Assembly: GCA_037954665.1 (NCBI GenBank) | Contig: JBBMOL010000149.1 | Span: 1,736,001 to 1,800,000 of the forward strand | Length of the DNA: 64,000 nt | Reading direction: 5' to 3' | From: Laguncularia racemosa | Lineage: Eukaryota > Streptophyta > Magnoliopsida > Myrtales > Combretaceae | Shown: positions 34,041 to 47,814 of the stretch, piece by piece | Position numbering within the stretch: the first letter of the stretch is position 1 | Layout of the letters: the number at the start of each line of letters is the position of its first letter | Notes under the pieces: model-generated | What the model saw: only the letters and a program-made list of their open reading frames with translations | What the model was told of the DNA's origin: nothing | The model's database searches: none | Position numbers and translations under genes: made by a program

Positions 34041-35644
34041 TTATTTATTAATTTTTTAAGAGTAGCATGAGATTGGACCGAAAGTTTGCAGTGGACTAGA
34101 CTACTGTTATTATTTTTGGTTGGTCTGTATTCATTCTTACGTAATGCAGTAAAAATGCAAGGGTGGGCTAACTTCTTTTATCATTGATTTGAACCTAAGT
34201 TCGGTGGGATTGATATAAAATGATGGGTTTCCTTATTTATTTATTGATGCCCACTGGTCAATTTAGGACTTTAGGTGAATATGGGTTTTATTTAAATATT
34301 TATTCAAGGTTGTTGAGTTTTGAAACTTAATGTCGTGTTTTCATAATTACATGTTTAAGTCCTTATTTCATCCTATGACCTTGATGAAGGTACATGATTC
34401 CTCTCCTATCTTAATTTATTCAATTATTTTATATAATTCGTGGAGCAAAATTCGTTAATCAATCTTATCGCTCATATATAATTTTTTTTTTTTTTACTAT
34501 CCATGCTTTTCAATATATCTCTTATTCGAAACCTTTGTTTCTTGTTATGAATAACTAAATATTTGCTAACCAATCTAACCGATCCTACTTTTTTTTTTTT
34601 TTTTTGCAATTATCAGAACGTAACCTTATATTAAGCATAGAATTATATATGTACATAGCTCACATTCTTTTATCAACAAGAATTATTATGTCCTATAATA
34701 GTATTATTTCCGCTAGCACATTATGTACTAGATTTACGTCTTGAGTTGGCAATGTTGTAATTATTTGCTATCAAGTTGATGAAGAATCATATTAACATTT
34801 CTAGTTTTATTATTTCCTTTTATTAAGAATTTCTTATATTAGTTGCTATTCAAGAAAAGAACATTGAGCATTTAGGATTTACATTTATATTTTATCAATT
34901 ATCATGGGTTTCAAGTAGTTAGTTATAATTATAATTATTGACTATTGTTGTCGCCGTTGTCACTTGTTATTATAACTTATTAACGTTATTGTTTTCGTTG
35001 TCATTATTGTTATAAAATTGGGCTTTAATTTTAGAATTATGTGTATTATACCGTATTTAACTTAACATCCATTAAAATAATAAAGAAGTTTTATTAGTAT
35101 GATCTTCTGTATGGGATATGATTATTCATATAATATACACTACACTTCATAGGAAGATCATTGGAAGTTTTAAATTATAGTTCGATATTTAAATTTATAC
35201 ATAAGGATTAAAGCATTTCTTTCTTATTATAAAAGTTTGTAAGTATATATATACTTATTTATTTATTTGGTATTATTATTATTTACTTGCAGATTATGTT
35301 TTATCAAATACTCAAATCATAAGTTTTGAAGATTCTTAGTAGGTAGCCCCGCACATTCCAACAGTTATATTAAACTTTTTTACTAAGAACCATTGAAATA
35401 TTGTGGTGTCTTATTCCTCCCTCTCCGCAAGACTTTGTCTTTATCCTACATACGAAATCATAAGTTTCCTTCTTATTCCTCGAATCTCAAGATTTTGTTT
35501 TTGACCTTCACTATAAAAAGCTCTTATTATAAACATAGTTTTTTTTCCCCTACTCTCCTAAAGTCCCACTTGGACAATATCAATGTCAATAATTCATTTA
35601 TCCAAATTGATCAAATTTATGGGGTTTCGTAGATTGTCTTTTCG
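34041..35644. other. AT-rich noncoding DNA
   Basis: Contains poly-T tracts (34480-34495, 34590-34606). The frame at 35393-35632 has no recognisable motif. Some of this may be decayed gag and protease of element F, whose reverse transcriptase begins at 35645, but nothing is recognisable. Confidence 0.35.
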
Positions 35645-36272
35645 TGAAACGACCTTATATCAAGGTATCATTAATTTAGAGTGAGACCTGAGGATGCCCT
35701 TAAGACTACTTTCTAGACACGATATAGACATTATGAATTTCAAGTCATACCTTTTGGATTGACCAATGCCTAAGCAATATTTATGGATTTAATGAATCGA
35801 ATATATTAGTTATACCTAGAAAAGTTTGTGATCATTTTTATTAATGATATACTGATTTATTCTAAGAATAAAGAAGAGCATGTCAAACATTTGCAACTAG
35901 CGTTGCAAAAAAGAGACAATAAGCTTTATGGTAAGCTGTCCAAATGTGAGTATTGGTTGGTTAAGATCTCATTTTTAGTGCATGGGTGTCTTGGACAAGG
36001 AATCTTGGTAGATCTAGGAAAGGAAGTCTATAACGGAATGAAAGCATCCAACTACTATCATAGAGATTTGAAATTTCTTGGGATTTGCAAGATATTATTA
36101 AAGCTTTATCAAGGACTTCTCCAAGTTAGCAAAACCTTTAACTTGATTAATCTAGAAAAATGTGAAGTACAAGTAGGATGAGGATTACGAAAGAAGTTTT
36201 CAAGAAATTAAAAATTGACTAGTTATGGCTCTAGTATTAGTGTTACCAAGCCTAAGTAAGTTGTATAGTATA
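35645..36272 (+). pseudogene. Element F: chromovirus reverse transcriptase fragment
   Basis: Plus strand. Visible: TLYQGIINLE; HYEFQVIPFGLTNA (a stop inside); IFMDLMNR; and the catalytic box KFVIIFINDILIYSKNKEEH at about 35824-35885 (IDD changed to IND). Then the thumb and connection parts LYGKLSKCEYWLVKISFLVH, GILVDL and the end MALVLVLPSL. Only the C-terminal two thirds of the domain is present. The reading breaks at 36272, exactly between reverse transcriptase and RNase H, where a 4.16-kb repeat intervenes. RNase H resumes at 40437. A Tekay-like chromovirus; inactive. Confidence 0.78.
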
Positions 36273-39200
36273 TGTCACAATCCTAATTTTCTATTGCAAT
36301 GATAATTCACCACTTAACCTATTTAAGTAGAATACATAAAGCTAAAAATTACTAAATGAGTTTCTAAACCAATTTTAAGACTTTAAAATTATTAATTTAC
36401 TTTTAAAAATATTTAATGATATGATTAAGTTAGAAAACAAGATTACAAATACAAATTAAAGTTTCAAGGTCTAAAGGCCTATAGGGCCCATAATAGATAC
36501 AGATGGTAAACAAGATATGGGATCATAGGTAGCCCCTAAAATAAGTTTAATATAGTACAAAATAAAATTCTACATAAAAGAAAAAAGAAAAAAAAAGATT
36601 AGTAGTTGTAGTCCACATCATCTAATTCCTCGTCATCACCTCTAAACTCCCCTTTAGAGCTATACCCCATTGATTCGTATAAGGGATTCATTAGTAAGTC
36701 CTTTCCTAAAAAGAAAAGTGAGCCAAAAGACCATATACAATAGTAATACAAACATAAACAAATGTTAAGCAAGCTTACTTTCTAACATAACAAACAATAG
36801 AACATTTTATAATTATCTTAATTAATGTAAACAACCATCATGATTCATGAGAGTACTTATAACTCTAGACAAAACAATGAGGAACCGAAGGTCCAATTCC
36901 ATCGTAGTGGTAATTGGGAGTTGATAAGAGCAGTCGGACTCTACATCGCAAAATTGAAACTAAGCCTTTTCTAAGTGTTATCACCGTTATGCAGCCTTCA
37001 CTAATCACAGTTCAGCTATATCATATTATCCGTCGAGACCCATAACCCCGAATAATTCTCAATATACCTTCTCTTCATTTATAATACTCGTTATCAAATG
37101 CGATTCCACCTATTAGCTACCTACCAAGCCATTCCTTAATAGCTTAAACAATTAATTACTAGGGTTACTAAACCAAGATTGCAACCCTAATCTACACCCA
37201 AGGCGTCGCTTGTTGACTTGAGACAACCACATGCAAGCAGAACCTAGTTACTTAGCCAAGTTTGATTTTAGTCTAGTTAAGGTTTCTATCCTAACAAGCA
37301 ACACATATGTTACTACATACTTAGAAGGTTGAAGATTCTCGAGTTGAAAGATAAATCCAACTAAGTAAGACTATTTGATTTTTATGCATTAAGAGAGAAA
37401 TCAAAGTTAGTAAGTTATTTTAATTTACTTTGTCACTAGATTAGGTTTGGTTTAAACTAATTAAGACTCATATTAGTTATACACTCAAAAGGGGGTTGGA
37501 GGGCCTAATAAGCTTTTAGCTATGTTACTTAGTGGTTATTAATTAAACCAAATTAAGTTATTATAACTACCAATTATCATTTAAATTACTCAATTGGGTT
37601 TTACTTCATTTACTTCATAAGCTTAAGCCTATTAGGCTTAGGTCCATTAAGTTCCTTTATTAACTAAGTCCATTACTATGTGTTTCTATTAAGGCCTAAT
37701 TAGGGTTTTGAGGCCTAAAAAAAATGGGTCCAATTACTTTTGGAATTGAGCCCACTAGCTTTAATTAAGTTGATTAGCCTATTAATTAAAGTGATTTTAT
37801 TTAATTGGGGCTTAATGATTTTAATTTTAATTAATTTACCCAATTAGGTTTATAAGGTCCTAATTCATGTGTCGAGGCCCACATTGATTAGTTTATGTCC
37901 AATTAATTCACTTAGGCCAAAATTATTATTCTTATGCCTATTGTAGGTCCAATTAGTTATTTATGCCCAATTAGGTTTAACTAACCTATTCTAACCCATT
38001 ATGTGATATTATGTTTAATTTAGACCCATTATGATTTAGTGGGTTATATTTATTACTTTTAAGCCTATTGTCATACCTAAGTCTAGGTAATGTTAAGTCT
38101 TTAGTTGATTTTGTGCCTTATAATATATAAGCCCCATTTAGGTTACTTAGTTTGAGTGCAGCAAATTTTGAGTTTGGGTCCTAAAGCAAAAATGGGCCAA
38201 AATAAATTTTGGGATTTAGGCCCATTGGATTTATTTGAGTCCAAAAGTCTAATTAGAATTTATATACTCATTTAATTTTTAATTTGATTCATTTAGCTAA
38301 TTAGGCCTAGTTATTTCAATTATGAGTCATCATGTAGACCACCTATGGGGAAAGATATTGAGTTGGTCCATGGATTCATTTGGATGAGTTAGCTTAGGAT
38401 TAGAGCAACCTTAGCACAAAGTTCTTAAATTATCCCAATATTTTGCCAATTTATCTAAATTAATTTTTCTAAAAGCCCACCAACTTCAATAGTCCATTAC
38501 TTTCTTGTTTTAACTCCAAATTAGGTCAAACCAAAGCCAAATTACTTCTAGTCACTTGCTCCAAGTAATTTATCATAGAAATCCTAATTTTAGTTATTTT
38601 AGGCCTCCCAAAAAAATTCTAGATTATTCTAGTTATGAATTTTTCACTTAAAAGCTATAACTTGGTCAATTCAATTTTAAATCAATCTAAACTAAAGCCA
38701 ATTTATTCCTAGTCATTTCTACTTCCAAAATCATCATGTAAATCCACATTTTAAGCAAAGCAAACGCAAAAAAATTGTTAGAATAGTCCAAAACATCATA
38801 TTATATCCAAAATTTGATCAACTCAACGCCACTTTAACTTTAATACATCATTCATCACCTAATCAACATAGAATCATCAATTTAACACATTATAGCTCTA
38901 ATTAACTCAAAATTAACAAAATTGAACGCATTTCGTTCTAGCGATAAGTTTCACACTTTGAAGTTCTAAGAGTGTCATTTCCCATCCTAATTCAATCTTT
39001 AATCCCATTAAACCCCATCTACCCATCAATCCATCATGTAACATGAAATCAAATCCCAATTTACTCTTCAAAGATTACACATGTAGTTGAAAATTTTAGA
39101 AATTGACTTCCAAGAACCAATTTGAATATCAAATCACCAAATTACATTGAATCCATCATTCATAACACTTCATCTTTATCATTTATCACTTAGATCATTA

Positions 39201-40429
39201 TCTATCATATAAAGTGTCACCTAAATTATCAAATAATCATCTCCACTTGCTCAAGAACATCATAAGTTAAGAAATCAAGCATGGACTACACAATAAAGGT
39301 AGTGGCAATGAAGAGCGTAAACTCAACCTTATACATTTCTTCTTAAATCCAACTTTCAACCTTAAAATCCTTGTCTAAGCATAGAGTTAACCTATCTAGT
39401 GTTCTATTAACACAACAAGAAAGCAAAATATACCCTAGACAACAACTAGAAATGGTGGCACAAAGGGTTCCAAGCACCATTCACACTTAACATCATCAAG
39501 CATCCATTTTAGTGTTCCAACTCATCAACATATGTCAAAATGAGCTTGGTTTTCCTACTTACCTTTGAATGACTTAAGTTTTCTTCCTTCCACCAAGCTG
39601 GTCACCACTAGAATAGGGCCTCCAAGGTGTTTTTCTCAACTTTCAAAACAAATCTTAGCAAGAAAAATCACTTATTAGTTTCTAAGACCAAGATTAACAT
39701 ACCAAACCTTGATTAAACTTGATAAATCACTCACTTACCTCCTTAAAGACTCTTTTCAAGATTGATGCCCCTTCTTCCTAGAGCTTTTTTACTTTGATTA
39801 GCATTTAAAAACTCAAGAAAAGTCATTAGATTAGTAATGTATTAAGAGGTAATTAGACTAAGTTTGGGGTTTAGAGTTTTAGTAGATTTTTGTGTTTTTA
39901 CCTTAAAAATTTGAAAGGGAAAGTGAGAGTGGGGTAGCTGGGAATCATGGCTAGTTTAGGGGTTATAAAGGGATTCTAAAGCCTTAAAGTTTAAGGAATA
40001 CCAAATCACTACATGTTGCCAAGTGTCACTCATTTTAAGCATGTAAGACATTTTTCCATTATTTTATTTCCACTTCATTTTGGCTAAGATTATTGTATGC
40101 CAAGTCTCCAAATTAAATTACCCATATAAAAAAATTTAGTCATTCCTTAGTAAAACCAAACATAGGAGCATTTTAGTCATTTTGCAAAATTGATCTCTAA
40201 ACTCTAATTTTTTCTTTTCTAATCAACTCTAAATAATTTCTTAGTGTTTTTATTCATCTAAGTAGGGTCTTGGAGCTTTATTTAAGGTCACTAAGTTAAT
40301 TTGAAATTAGTTTCGATAAAATTGAGTTTAAGGGCAAAAAAGATCATTTTGGAAAAATTTAGCCCTAAACTTTGTAAAACCTTTCTTAATCGACTTCATA
40401 TTTTTCCTTTTTAATTCTTTAACCCTACA
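36273..40429 (-). repeat. Long LTR-like noncoding repeat, copy 2, inserted in element F
   Basis: About 4.16 kb that interrupts one pol gene: MALVLVLPSL ends just before it and GGFLV-HSDASHNGL resumes just after. It begins TGTCACAATCC and ends AACCCTACA, giving TG...CA ends. On the minus strand the end reads GGATTGTGACA, similar to chromovirus LTR ends elsewhere in the window (GGGTCGCTACA, GGGCATTACA). No frame and no primer site were seen, so a solo LTR is the simplest reading. Flanking bases (GTATA left, TATTA right) do not form a clear duplication. Homologous to 15749-19170. It contains many GGCCTAATTAGG / GGCCCAATTAGG words (37500-38330). Confidence 0.6.
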
Positions 40430-40436
40430 TATTAAT

Positions 40437-41870
40437 TTGGAGGTTTTTTAGTGTACATAGTGATGCTTCCCATAATGGGTTAGTGTGTAACTTGATGCAA
40501 AATGGAAAGGCCATAGCATATGCATCAAGACATTTAAGCCTACAAGAAAAGAATCATCCCAACTATGATATGGAATTAACAGTCGTGGTTTTTGCATTGA
40601 AAACTTGAAGACATTATCTATGTAGACAACATTATGAAATATATACAGATCATATAAATCTAAAATATTTTTTCACCTGAAAGGAATTGAATTAGCAGCA
40701 ACAGAGATGGTTAGAGCTAATTAAGGATTATGATTCAGCTATCAACTATCACCTCGGAAAAGTAAATGTTGTAGCGGATGCACTTTGCCATTGAAATTAT
40801 GGGCAAGTTATATCCTCTCTCACTACACAATAGGAGTTTATCCAAGAGTTTGAAAGATTGGAGATAGGATTTAGATGGCACAAACCTGATATGCAATTGA
40901 TGAATTTAGAATTCAACTAATATTATTGGAAAGGATCAAACAACAACAAAATGAGGATGCATATTTAAAGATAATCGGAGCAAGATTGACTTGCTATGAA
41001 GTACTTGACTTTAGGACAGATGAAATTGGAGTATTGAGGTTTAAAGGATATGTGTACCCTATGATTTCAGCTTAAGAAAGGAAATAACAGATGAAGCTCA
41101 TAGTTCTGAATATATGTTACATTTAGGTGGGAATAAAATGTATCATGATCTAAAATCTACATTCTAGTGGAATGGAATGAAAAAAGATGTAGCACAATAT
41201 GTTTTTAAATGTACCACCTGCCAACAAGTCAAAGTTAAACACCAAATATTAGGAGATACACTACATCCTTTAGAGATCCATGGTGGAAGTGGAACCACAT
41301 CATAATGGACTATTGTAGCCCCTCTAAGGGTACAAGTTGGACATGACTTAATTTGGATAATTGTAGACAAATTGACAAAGAGAGCACATTTCTTACCATT
41401 TTGAATTGGTTATTAATTAGAGAAGATGGCTAGACTATATGTGCCAGAAATAGTTAGACTACATGAGTACCAATCAAGATATGTTAAGATAAGTCCACTT
41501 AGAGGACTCAAATGGTTTATCTAAAGGAAAATTAAGTCTAAGATATATAGAACCTTTTGAGATATTGGAAAAAGTAGGCAAAGTCTCATATCAAATTGCA
41601 CTACCCTTGAGCTTATTAGGATATCATGACGTATTCCATCTATATGTTATGTAAATTCACAAAGAACCTAGATGCAATAGCAGAATTGAAGCTTGTAGAA
41701 TTTCATGAGAATTTTACTTTTGAAGAGTAACCCATCAAAATAGTGGATAATCAGGTTCAAAAGTTGAGAAACAAAGAGTTGGAATATGTAAAGGTATTGG
41801 CTTAGAAGCAAAAGCTATTTAGGAACCAAAGGCCATGATGTAAGAGCAATACCCATGGCTCTTCTAAACC
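40437..41870 (+). pseudogene. Element F: RNase H, integrase and chromodomain remnant
   Basis: RNase H at about 40450-40800: HSDASHNGLVCNLMQNGKAI (a catalytic Asp is kept), YASRHLSLQEKNHPNYDMEL, TDHINLKYFFT, NVVADALCH. Integrase zinc finger near 41100-41240 (CTTYQQ-like CXXC as TCQQVKV). Core near 41280-41470 (RLHEYQ), then a jump straight to the C-terminal domain (RYVKISPLRGLKWF). Most of the catalytic core is thus deleted. Chromodomain start at about 41730-41805 (PIKIVDNQVQKLRNKELEYV). Many stops. A polypurine tract and LTR follow at 41992 and 42005. Confidence 0.78.
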
Positions 41871-42006
41871 CCATATTAATTTTTTCTTATAGAAAAATTT
41901 AGTTAACAATAAATACAATGACAAAAGGTAGCCTATCTTATTAAAAAAAAAAAAACCTTAGTTATAAGAAAGATCTGAGGACAAAACTTATCTCAGGGTG
42001 GAAATG

Positions 42007-42172
42007 TAAACCCCTAAATTGGCTATTATGGAAATCACCCCTAAATTAACCCTAAACTAGCAATTAGGGCAATCACACTTAAATTAAACTCTAATATATC
42101 AATTAGGGCAATCACATCTAAATTGGCTCCTGAATTTGCAATTAGGGCAATTACACCAAAATTTAGGGCTTC
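42007..42172 (+). repeat. Tandem repeat of about 43 bp at the start of the F LTR
   Basis: The phrase CTAAATT(G/A).. .. GCAATTAGGGCAATCACA(C/T) recurs three to four times (ends near 42075, 42118 and 42155). A short tandem array inside U3. Confidence 0.7.
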
Positions 42173-43874
42173 CAAAAAGTACTCTGGTTGAATCCAAAAT
42201 TTGTGTCATGGCCACAAAAGTTAGGGGAAAATTACAAACGAATGGATCAACGTTTGAGTTTAAGTTCAAATAAAAGATCAAATTTTGAAGTGGCTCCAAT
42301 AGAGTATCAATATTACACTAAATATTTCAAATAAGGAATCTCATTATAGCACCATTATAGATAGTAAGAGATTTTCTTTTTCAACCATTAAGCATATTTA
42401 CAAGACGATATTAGATTCTCTTTTTGAACCATATAGCAAAAAATTGATTTTCTATTTTAATCATTTGAAAGTTTGATTATCTGTTTTAACTACTTTGCAT
42501 AACATTGATAATTTATTTTAACAATTTAAAAGTTTGATCTCCTATTTAAACTTGACTTCAAATATTAATCCTTTTACTTATAATTTTCTCCAAAAGTTAG
42601 AAGAAGTGACCTCATATAATTAGATTTCAAGAATGTATTAATAAAATATTAAAATCACTAAAAGCTTAAGTTTATCGAGATAGTTCATCATTTATCGAAA
42701 ATACAAAATTTGAGCTTTGCAATATGACGAGATCTTAAAGATAAATTATTTAGCATATAAAAATAATAATATAGTATGAAATGATATTTAAAGTATATAT
42801 ATATATATACTTAAGAAATATACCTGGCATGTGAAATATATACATCTACATATATTAACATAACCTTAAATATAAGATAAATAAGATAAAATATACTTTA
42901 AATTGATGAAAAGAATGAACAAATGGGGAAAAAAAAAATCCTCATTAACACTAGTCTGGTTTGCACATGGTTGGACGGGGGAAAAAGACAAACAGGGGGA
43001 AAGCCACAAAATATAAAAGGAATATATATATATAAAATAATGAACAATGGAAATTAAAAAAAAAGTAAAAAAAAAAAAGGAAAAGAAAAATTGGAAACCA
43101 ACTTAGCTCTCTACCAACAACTATAAAACAATACCCGACGCTCATTTGCTTAGTTAGCATCCCAGAAAATCAAAAGAAAAGTTAAGGAGAAAATTAGGAA
43201 ATTAGAAAAAAAGAAAGAAAGAAAAATACCTATAAAATATGACCTAACGCATTCAAGGACCAAATCGTTGACTCTCGCAATAGAACCGCCTGCCCGATGC
43301 CACCGACACATCCCCTTTGCCGTCCAGCCATCGAAGCTCGAACAACCGATGAGTCTAATTTCCTGCTCTATTTTTTAAATTTTATTAAAAATATTAAATT
43401 AAATAGAAAAATTTTGGAAAAATTTACTCAACACTTATTTTATGTGTAGATTCATGTAATATTTTTATTTTATTAAAATTCATGAGTTTTATATATTGCT
43501 TTTATGAACATATCTTGTTTAATAAGAGTAAGTAGATATATGATTGATACGGTATAAAGTCCAACCCATTCCTTACCTTTACCCATACCCTACTTTGTAA
43601 AGTGCAAGTTTCCAATTTTTGGAACTAGAACCTGAATTGTAGCACCTTGGAACTACTTAGTACCATGTGGTATTTGTAAAATTTATTTATTTTTTTATAA
43701 AATTTAAATTTGTGTGATATTTAAAATGTAATTTATATATAAATTATAAATTATTAATATGAAAAATTTATATAACTTGTAACAAAATATGTAAAATTAA
43801 AAAAGAAAATTTTCGACCTTAATTATTTCAAATTTTAAGACCTTACTACTTAGCAAATTGAGGAGAACAAAGCA

Positions 43875-43906
<32 letters not shown>

Positions 43907-43942
43907 TAACAATAATGATGATGATGATGATGACGATGATAA
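43875..43942 (+). repeat. Compound microsatellite (AAT)n(AAC AAT)n(GAT)n
   Basis: About ten AAT units pass into ACAATAACAAT and then about eight GAT/GAC units. Confidence 0.95.
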
Positions 43943-46300
43943 GTTAGAGAGGAAAATTGGAAAAAATAAGGAAAAAAAGAAGGGCGGTATTAGGTTTAAT
44001 TGTTTAGGGTTATTAACTCATGAACTTAGACTCTCTCTTTTTTTCATTTTTCTTAAAACATTTATCATAAAAAATTATAATATTATCATTTACTTTTTAT
44101 TTGTTAATATTATTTAATAACATTTTATAGGTATATATAAGGTACTTAGGAACCTACATGTTATATAACTTAGAGTATAGGTTTCAAGATTGATACATGA
44201 TAGGAAAATCTTGTACATATACCTTATTATGTGAGAGTAGGTTTCGAAAAATCTATATCTAAAACTTACCCTATGACCCTTAATACTTATCTGAAATCTA
44301 TCTAATCAAGTAGGGTACAAGTAGATATCTTGTACAATAGAGTTAATTGCACACCTCTATTGTTTACACAAAATTTGTCTTATTTTAAATTATCTAAACG
44401 ATTTTTTTTTGTGCCCAATAAATTACTATCTGATCCTTATTACATCTAGTTTACATGTATGTAAATAGTTTTTTTTTTTTAATTTTATGATTAGCACATT
44501 AAAAATTTATTACATTTGTAGCTTAAAAAACTACTAAATTTGGAATTTTGTAAAATAAATTGATTTTCCTTAAAGTAATTGATGAATTTGAGATAAAATG
44601 ACTACTAGAAGGTTATAATGACATGTCATGCGGTTGATATTCATTTTGCAGGAAAAATGTGATTATTTGCTCATTTAATCATAAATTTAAGAATAAATGC
44701 ATAATTTTACTTATATAGGCGATAACCCCTTTTTGACCTATGCTATTTATTATGAAATTTCCATGAAAAATGACCTAATTTACTATGTGGTGTCTATTTT
44801 TAGTACTATGGAATGAAATATTTAAATGAAAAATGAATGAAATGGGATAGGATATGGTCTCATCAAATCAGATGATGTCGTAATATGTACTGGTTAAGTA
44901 TAATATCAATAGGTATTCCTTATGATTTTATCATATTTTGTTGAAGTTCTTGCGAATTTTAAATTGTTCATGTAATACCATATAACATGGTGACATCGAC
45001 CATATGAATTGGTTTTTTGCATTGAGACTAAAGATATCTTTTTAGATATATTGCTACAAACAAAGTTCATATTATGTATCGTCGTGTTCATACAAACCCA
45101 AGAATACTAATTTCACATAATCTAGATAATTGTGGAGTACAATGAATATTTTCATATACTGTTATGGAAAATATCACCTTTTGATGACTTTTCTTTAATT
45201 GAAATATAGTATGAAATCTATGTTTTGATATGATTGAAATGGTATATTATAGTTGGTATTTTAATTCTATATACCAAAAGATATTTATAACACTATTATA
45301 ATATAAACCTATTATATACATTCAATCTATATATTGTGCTTTCCATGATCTAATTGTATATGTCTAGCTATAACCTAATCACATAATGTATGTATGTATG
45401 TATAACCATAAAACATATTAATTTAATAACATAAACCGAATCCTGATGTCTTGTAACTCATACAAAAATTGAAACTAGAATTGATATATATAGGATTTCC
45501 GAGCAATTAGGAGCTTAACATAACCCATTAGCTTGAGTGAACATCATTTCATGTAAGTGGGATAAATGTTTTGCTACATTATAGAAATTGGAGCTTATAC
45601 TTGCTTATGATTATAAATAGATTGAATGTACACATGTTGTGCTTGTGATTGGACATTGAAGTGTTGATTTGGTAGCTAAGCTACATTTTGTGCCATGTTG
45701 AAATGAATTGACTTTTGCTTGAATTGTTTGCAAATTGGTTGATCACCCTTAAGCTAAAATAAATTGAACTTGAACTAAAATTCCAAACAAACATGCATTG
45801 CAACATTTTAGAGGATGATTATGATTCTCATACCAAATATTGGCACCTTTGGTGAAATAGCAGGAATGGTCTTCCCCTATCCTCAACTTAACTAAGTGAT
45901 AAGCGAGGAGGCCATAGTGAGGGTAGGGGTAAGTTATGGGTTTAGAGACAATAGATAGTCTAAAGTGGTCTTGGGAGTTAGGTTTGGAGATAGTGTTCGG
46001 GAGATAGATCTCCATTGCACAAACCTCAATTTAGTTGCAAGTCATTACATTCATCATTGCATCCATTTCAAACTCCTTAACTTGGACTGATGTGAGTGTA
46101 ATTTCTTCAATTTCACAACGGACTAAACAACATTGTGTGATTGGCATTTGTTTTATTGAATTACACTCAATAACTTGATTTGACATCCTTGTTCGATTTG
46201 TGCAGCATGTATATGCTTTTTGCCTCTAGCCCCTTACTGAGCTATAGTTTGCTCACTTTCTTATAGATTTCCTTGTAGGTATAGAATTAAAATGCCACAG

Positions 46301-47814
46301 TCTCTTTAATTTTATTTGAATTTGAAGTTTTTTAGATAATACCTCACGCCTACTTTTGACTTATGCTCTTTAATTGATCAAATTTGATGAAAAATGAAGT
46401 AATCCCCACATGTGTACTTAGTTGTAAATAGGGCTTAAGAGCAAGGAATAATGATTAATAGATCTTTCTTTTTGTTTAGTTGGTTTTTTGGATCAATTAA
46501 GCCTCTCTTAGGCAATCTAAACTGGTTAGTGTCTAGTGCTTGTAACAAAGCAAATTTTACTTTTATAAATATGATAGTAAACCATCATGTGGATATATTA
46601 TGTTGTCTGCTATATTCATCTATATCAAGTTTTAATAGTGAACTAATTATACTCTAGAGAGGTTATATTGATGATGCCTTATGTATATCAAGTCCATGAT
46701 AGGCCAATAGTTGCTAAACAGTCAGCCCATGTTATAGGTTGGTATATACGACAAGATTGTCATGGCTATATTACTTTTGGGGCATGATAATAAACTAAGA
46801 AATAACATTAAAATGGAAACTAGACAATATCCTATAAACTATGAAATGAAATTAAGTCCTAAATAATATCTTAACAAATCTTGAAAAATATATAAAAATA
46901 AAAGGAAACTAAGATATTTAGATAAAGAAAGCTATCAATTAATAAAAAAGAAAACAAATTGGGTGAAATCTACTTCAAGCTCTTGATTATGTAGTCATGC
47001 ATGTGCTAGCAAGTCTCACATTTTTTGCCTTGGCATGTTATGCTAATTTAATAGATGTGCGCATGCCTCTCTATAATAGATGGAGTTCCAAGCTCCATAT
47101 GAAGTAAAAAAGCAACCTTATTTTGCTCTATTTTTCATAGAAATAGGGCAATGTAAGGTCGAGAAACCAATTTCTAGAAGGAATTGAATCAAACATGAAT
47201 AGTTGAGTGTAAAGAGATTAGGAGTCAAGCTTGAATTTAATCAAACTTGTCTTTTGATCTTTTGTCTCCTTTAGCCATCTAATTCCTCTATGTCTATAAA
47301 TAGAAGACCCCTAAGCTTGATTTCATCATTAGATTCAACCAAGAAGCACTTTATAAGCTTAATTCACAACTTTATCTCTCTACTTAAAGCTCAAAACCCA
47401 CCACACTCTCTTTAGCTTGTTAAGCTTGGCCGCTCAAAATCAAGCAAAACCATCACCCACATTAAATGAATGAGAATTGACATTGGACTACAATTTTTTG
47501 TGGTTTCCTTACCGTTTGAAACATGGACCTATACATTTTATACTATGTGCAATCTACATACAAATCATAATAGTCAAATCCACTTTCCCATTTGAGGTGG
47601 GGAAGGTCTTAGACTTGCCATCCCAAGTTAATATTAGCTTAATAATCTATGAGTCAATCAAAATCAAACACATTGTTAATGGACATAAAACATCATAAAA
47701 GTTTATTCAACTTGTTAATAACTTTGAATGTATTTGTCTGGAACAAACATCCATCCATTGAAATGGTGCTTATTGATCTTTCTTTTATATTAAGTAGTGT
47801 TTCATTAGTGATTA
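46301..47814. other. Noncoding DNA with a promoter-like block
   Basis: No gene recognised. TCTATAAATAGAAGACCCC at about 47290-47308 is a good TATA box, followed by a C/A/T-rich leader-like stretch (47310-47470). This looks like the U3-R region of an LTR, but no partner repeat was found. The frame at 47477-47698 has no recognisable domain. The LTR of element C inserts at 47815. Confidence 0.35.

Larger units (their letters stand above)
42005..46300 (+). repeat. Probable 3' LTR of element F, right end not located
   Basis: It begins TGTAAACCCC directly after the polypurine tract CTCAGGGTGGAAA (41992-42004). It includes a 3-unit tandem repeat at its start, microsatellites, and a GC-richer block at 43260-43360 (ACCGCCTGCCCGATGCCACCG), where chromovirus LTRs often change composition. 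CTTACTGAGC...TTTGCTCAC is at 46235-46260. No homologue of the LTR end was found, so the right limit is a guess. Frames in it (for example minus 45749-46015) are not genes. Confidence 0.5.

Noticed and set aside
36268..40434. Target-site duplication around the 4.16-kb block
   Set aside because: GTATA and TATTA share only partial identity that chance explains in AT-rich DNA; not claimed.
45749..46015. 88-codon minus-strand frame as a small gene
   Set aside because: Lies within the probable LTR of element F; no domain, no codon pattern or splice context supports it.
47477..47698. Plus-strand 73-codon frame following a TATA box as a gene
   Set aside because: No recognisable domain; the TATA block looks like LTR U3 sequence and the frame starts well downstream.
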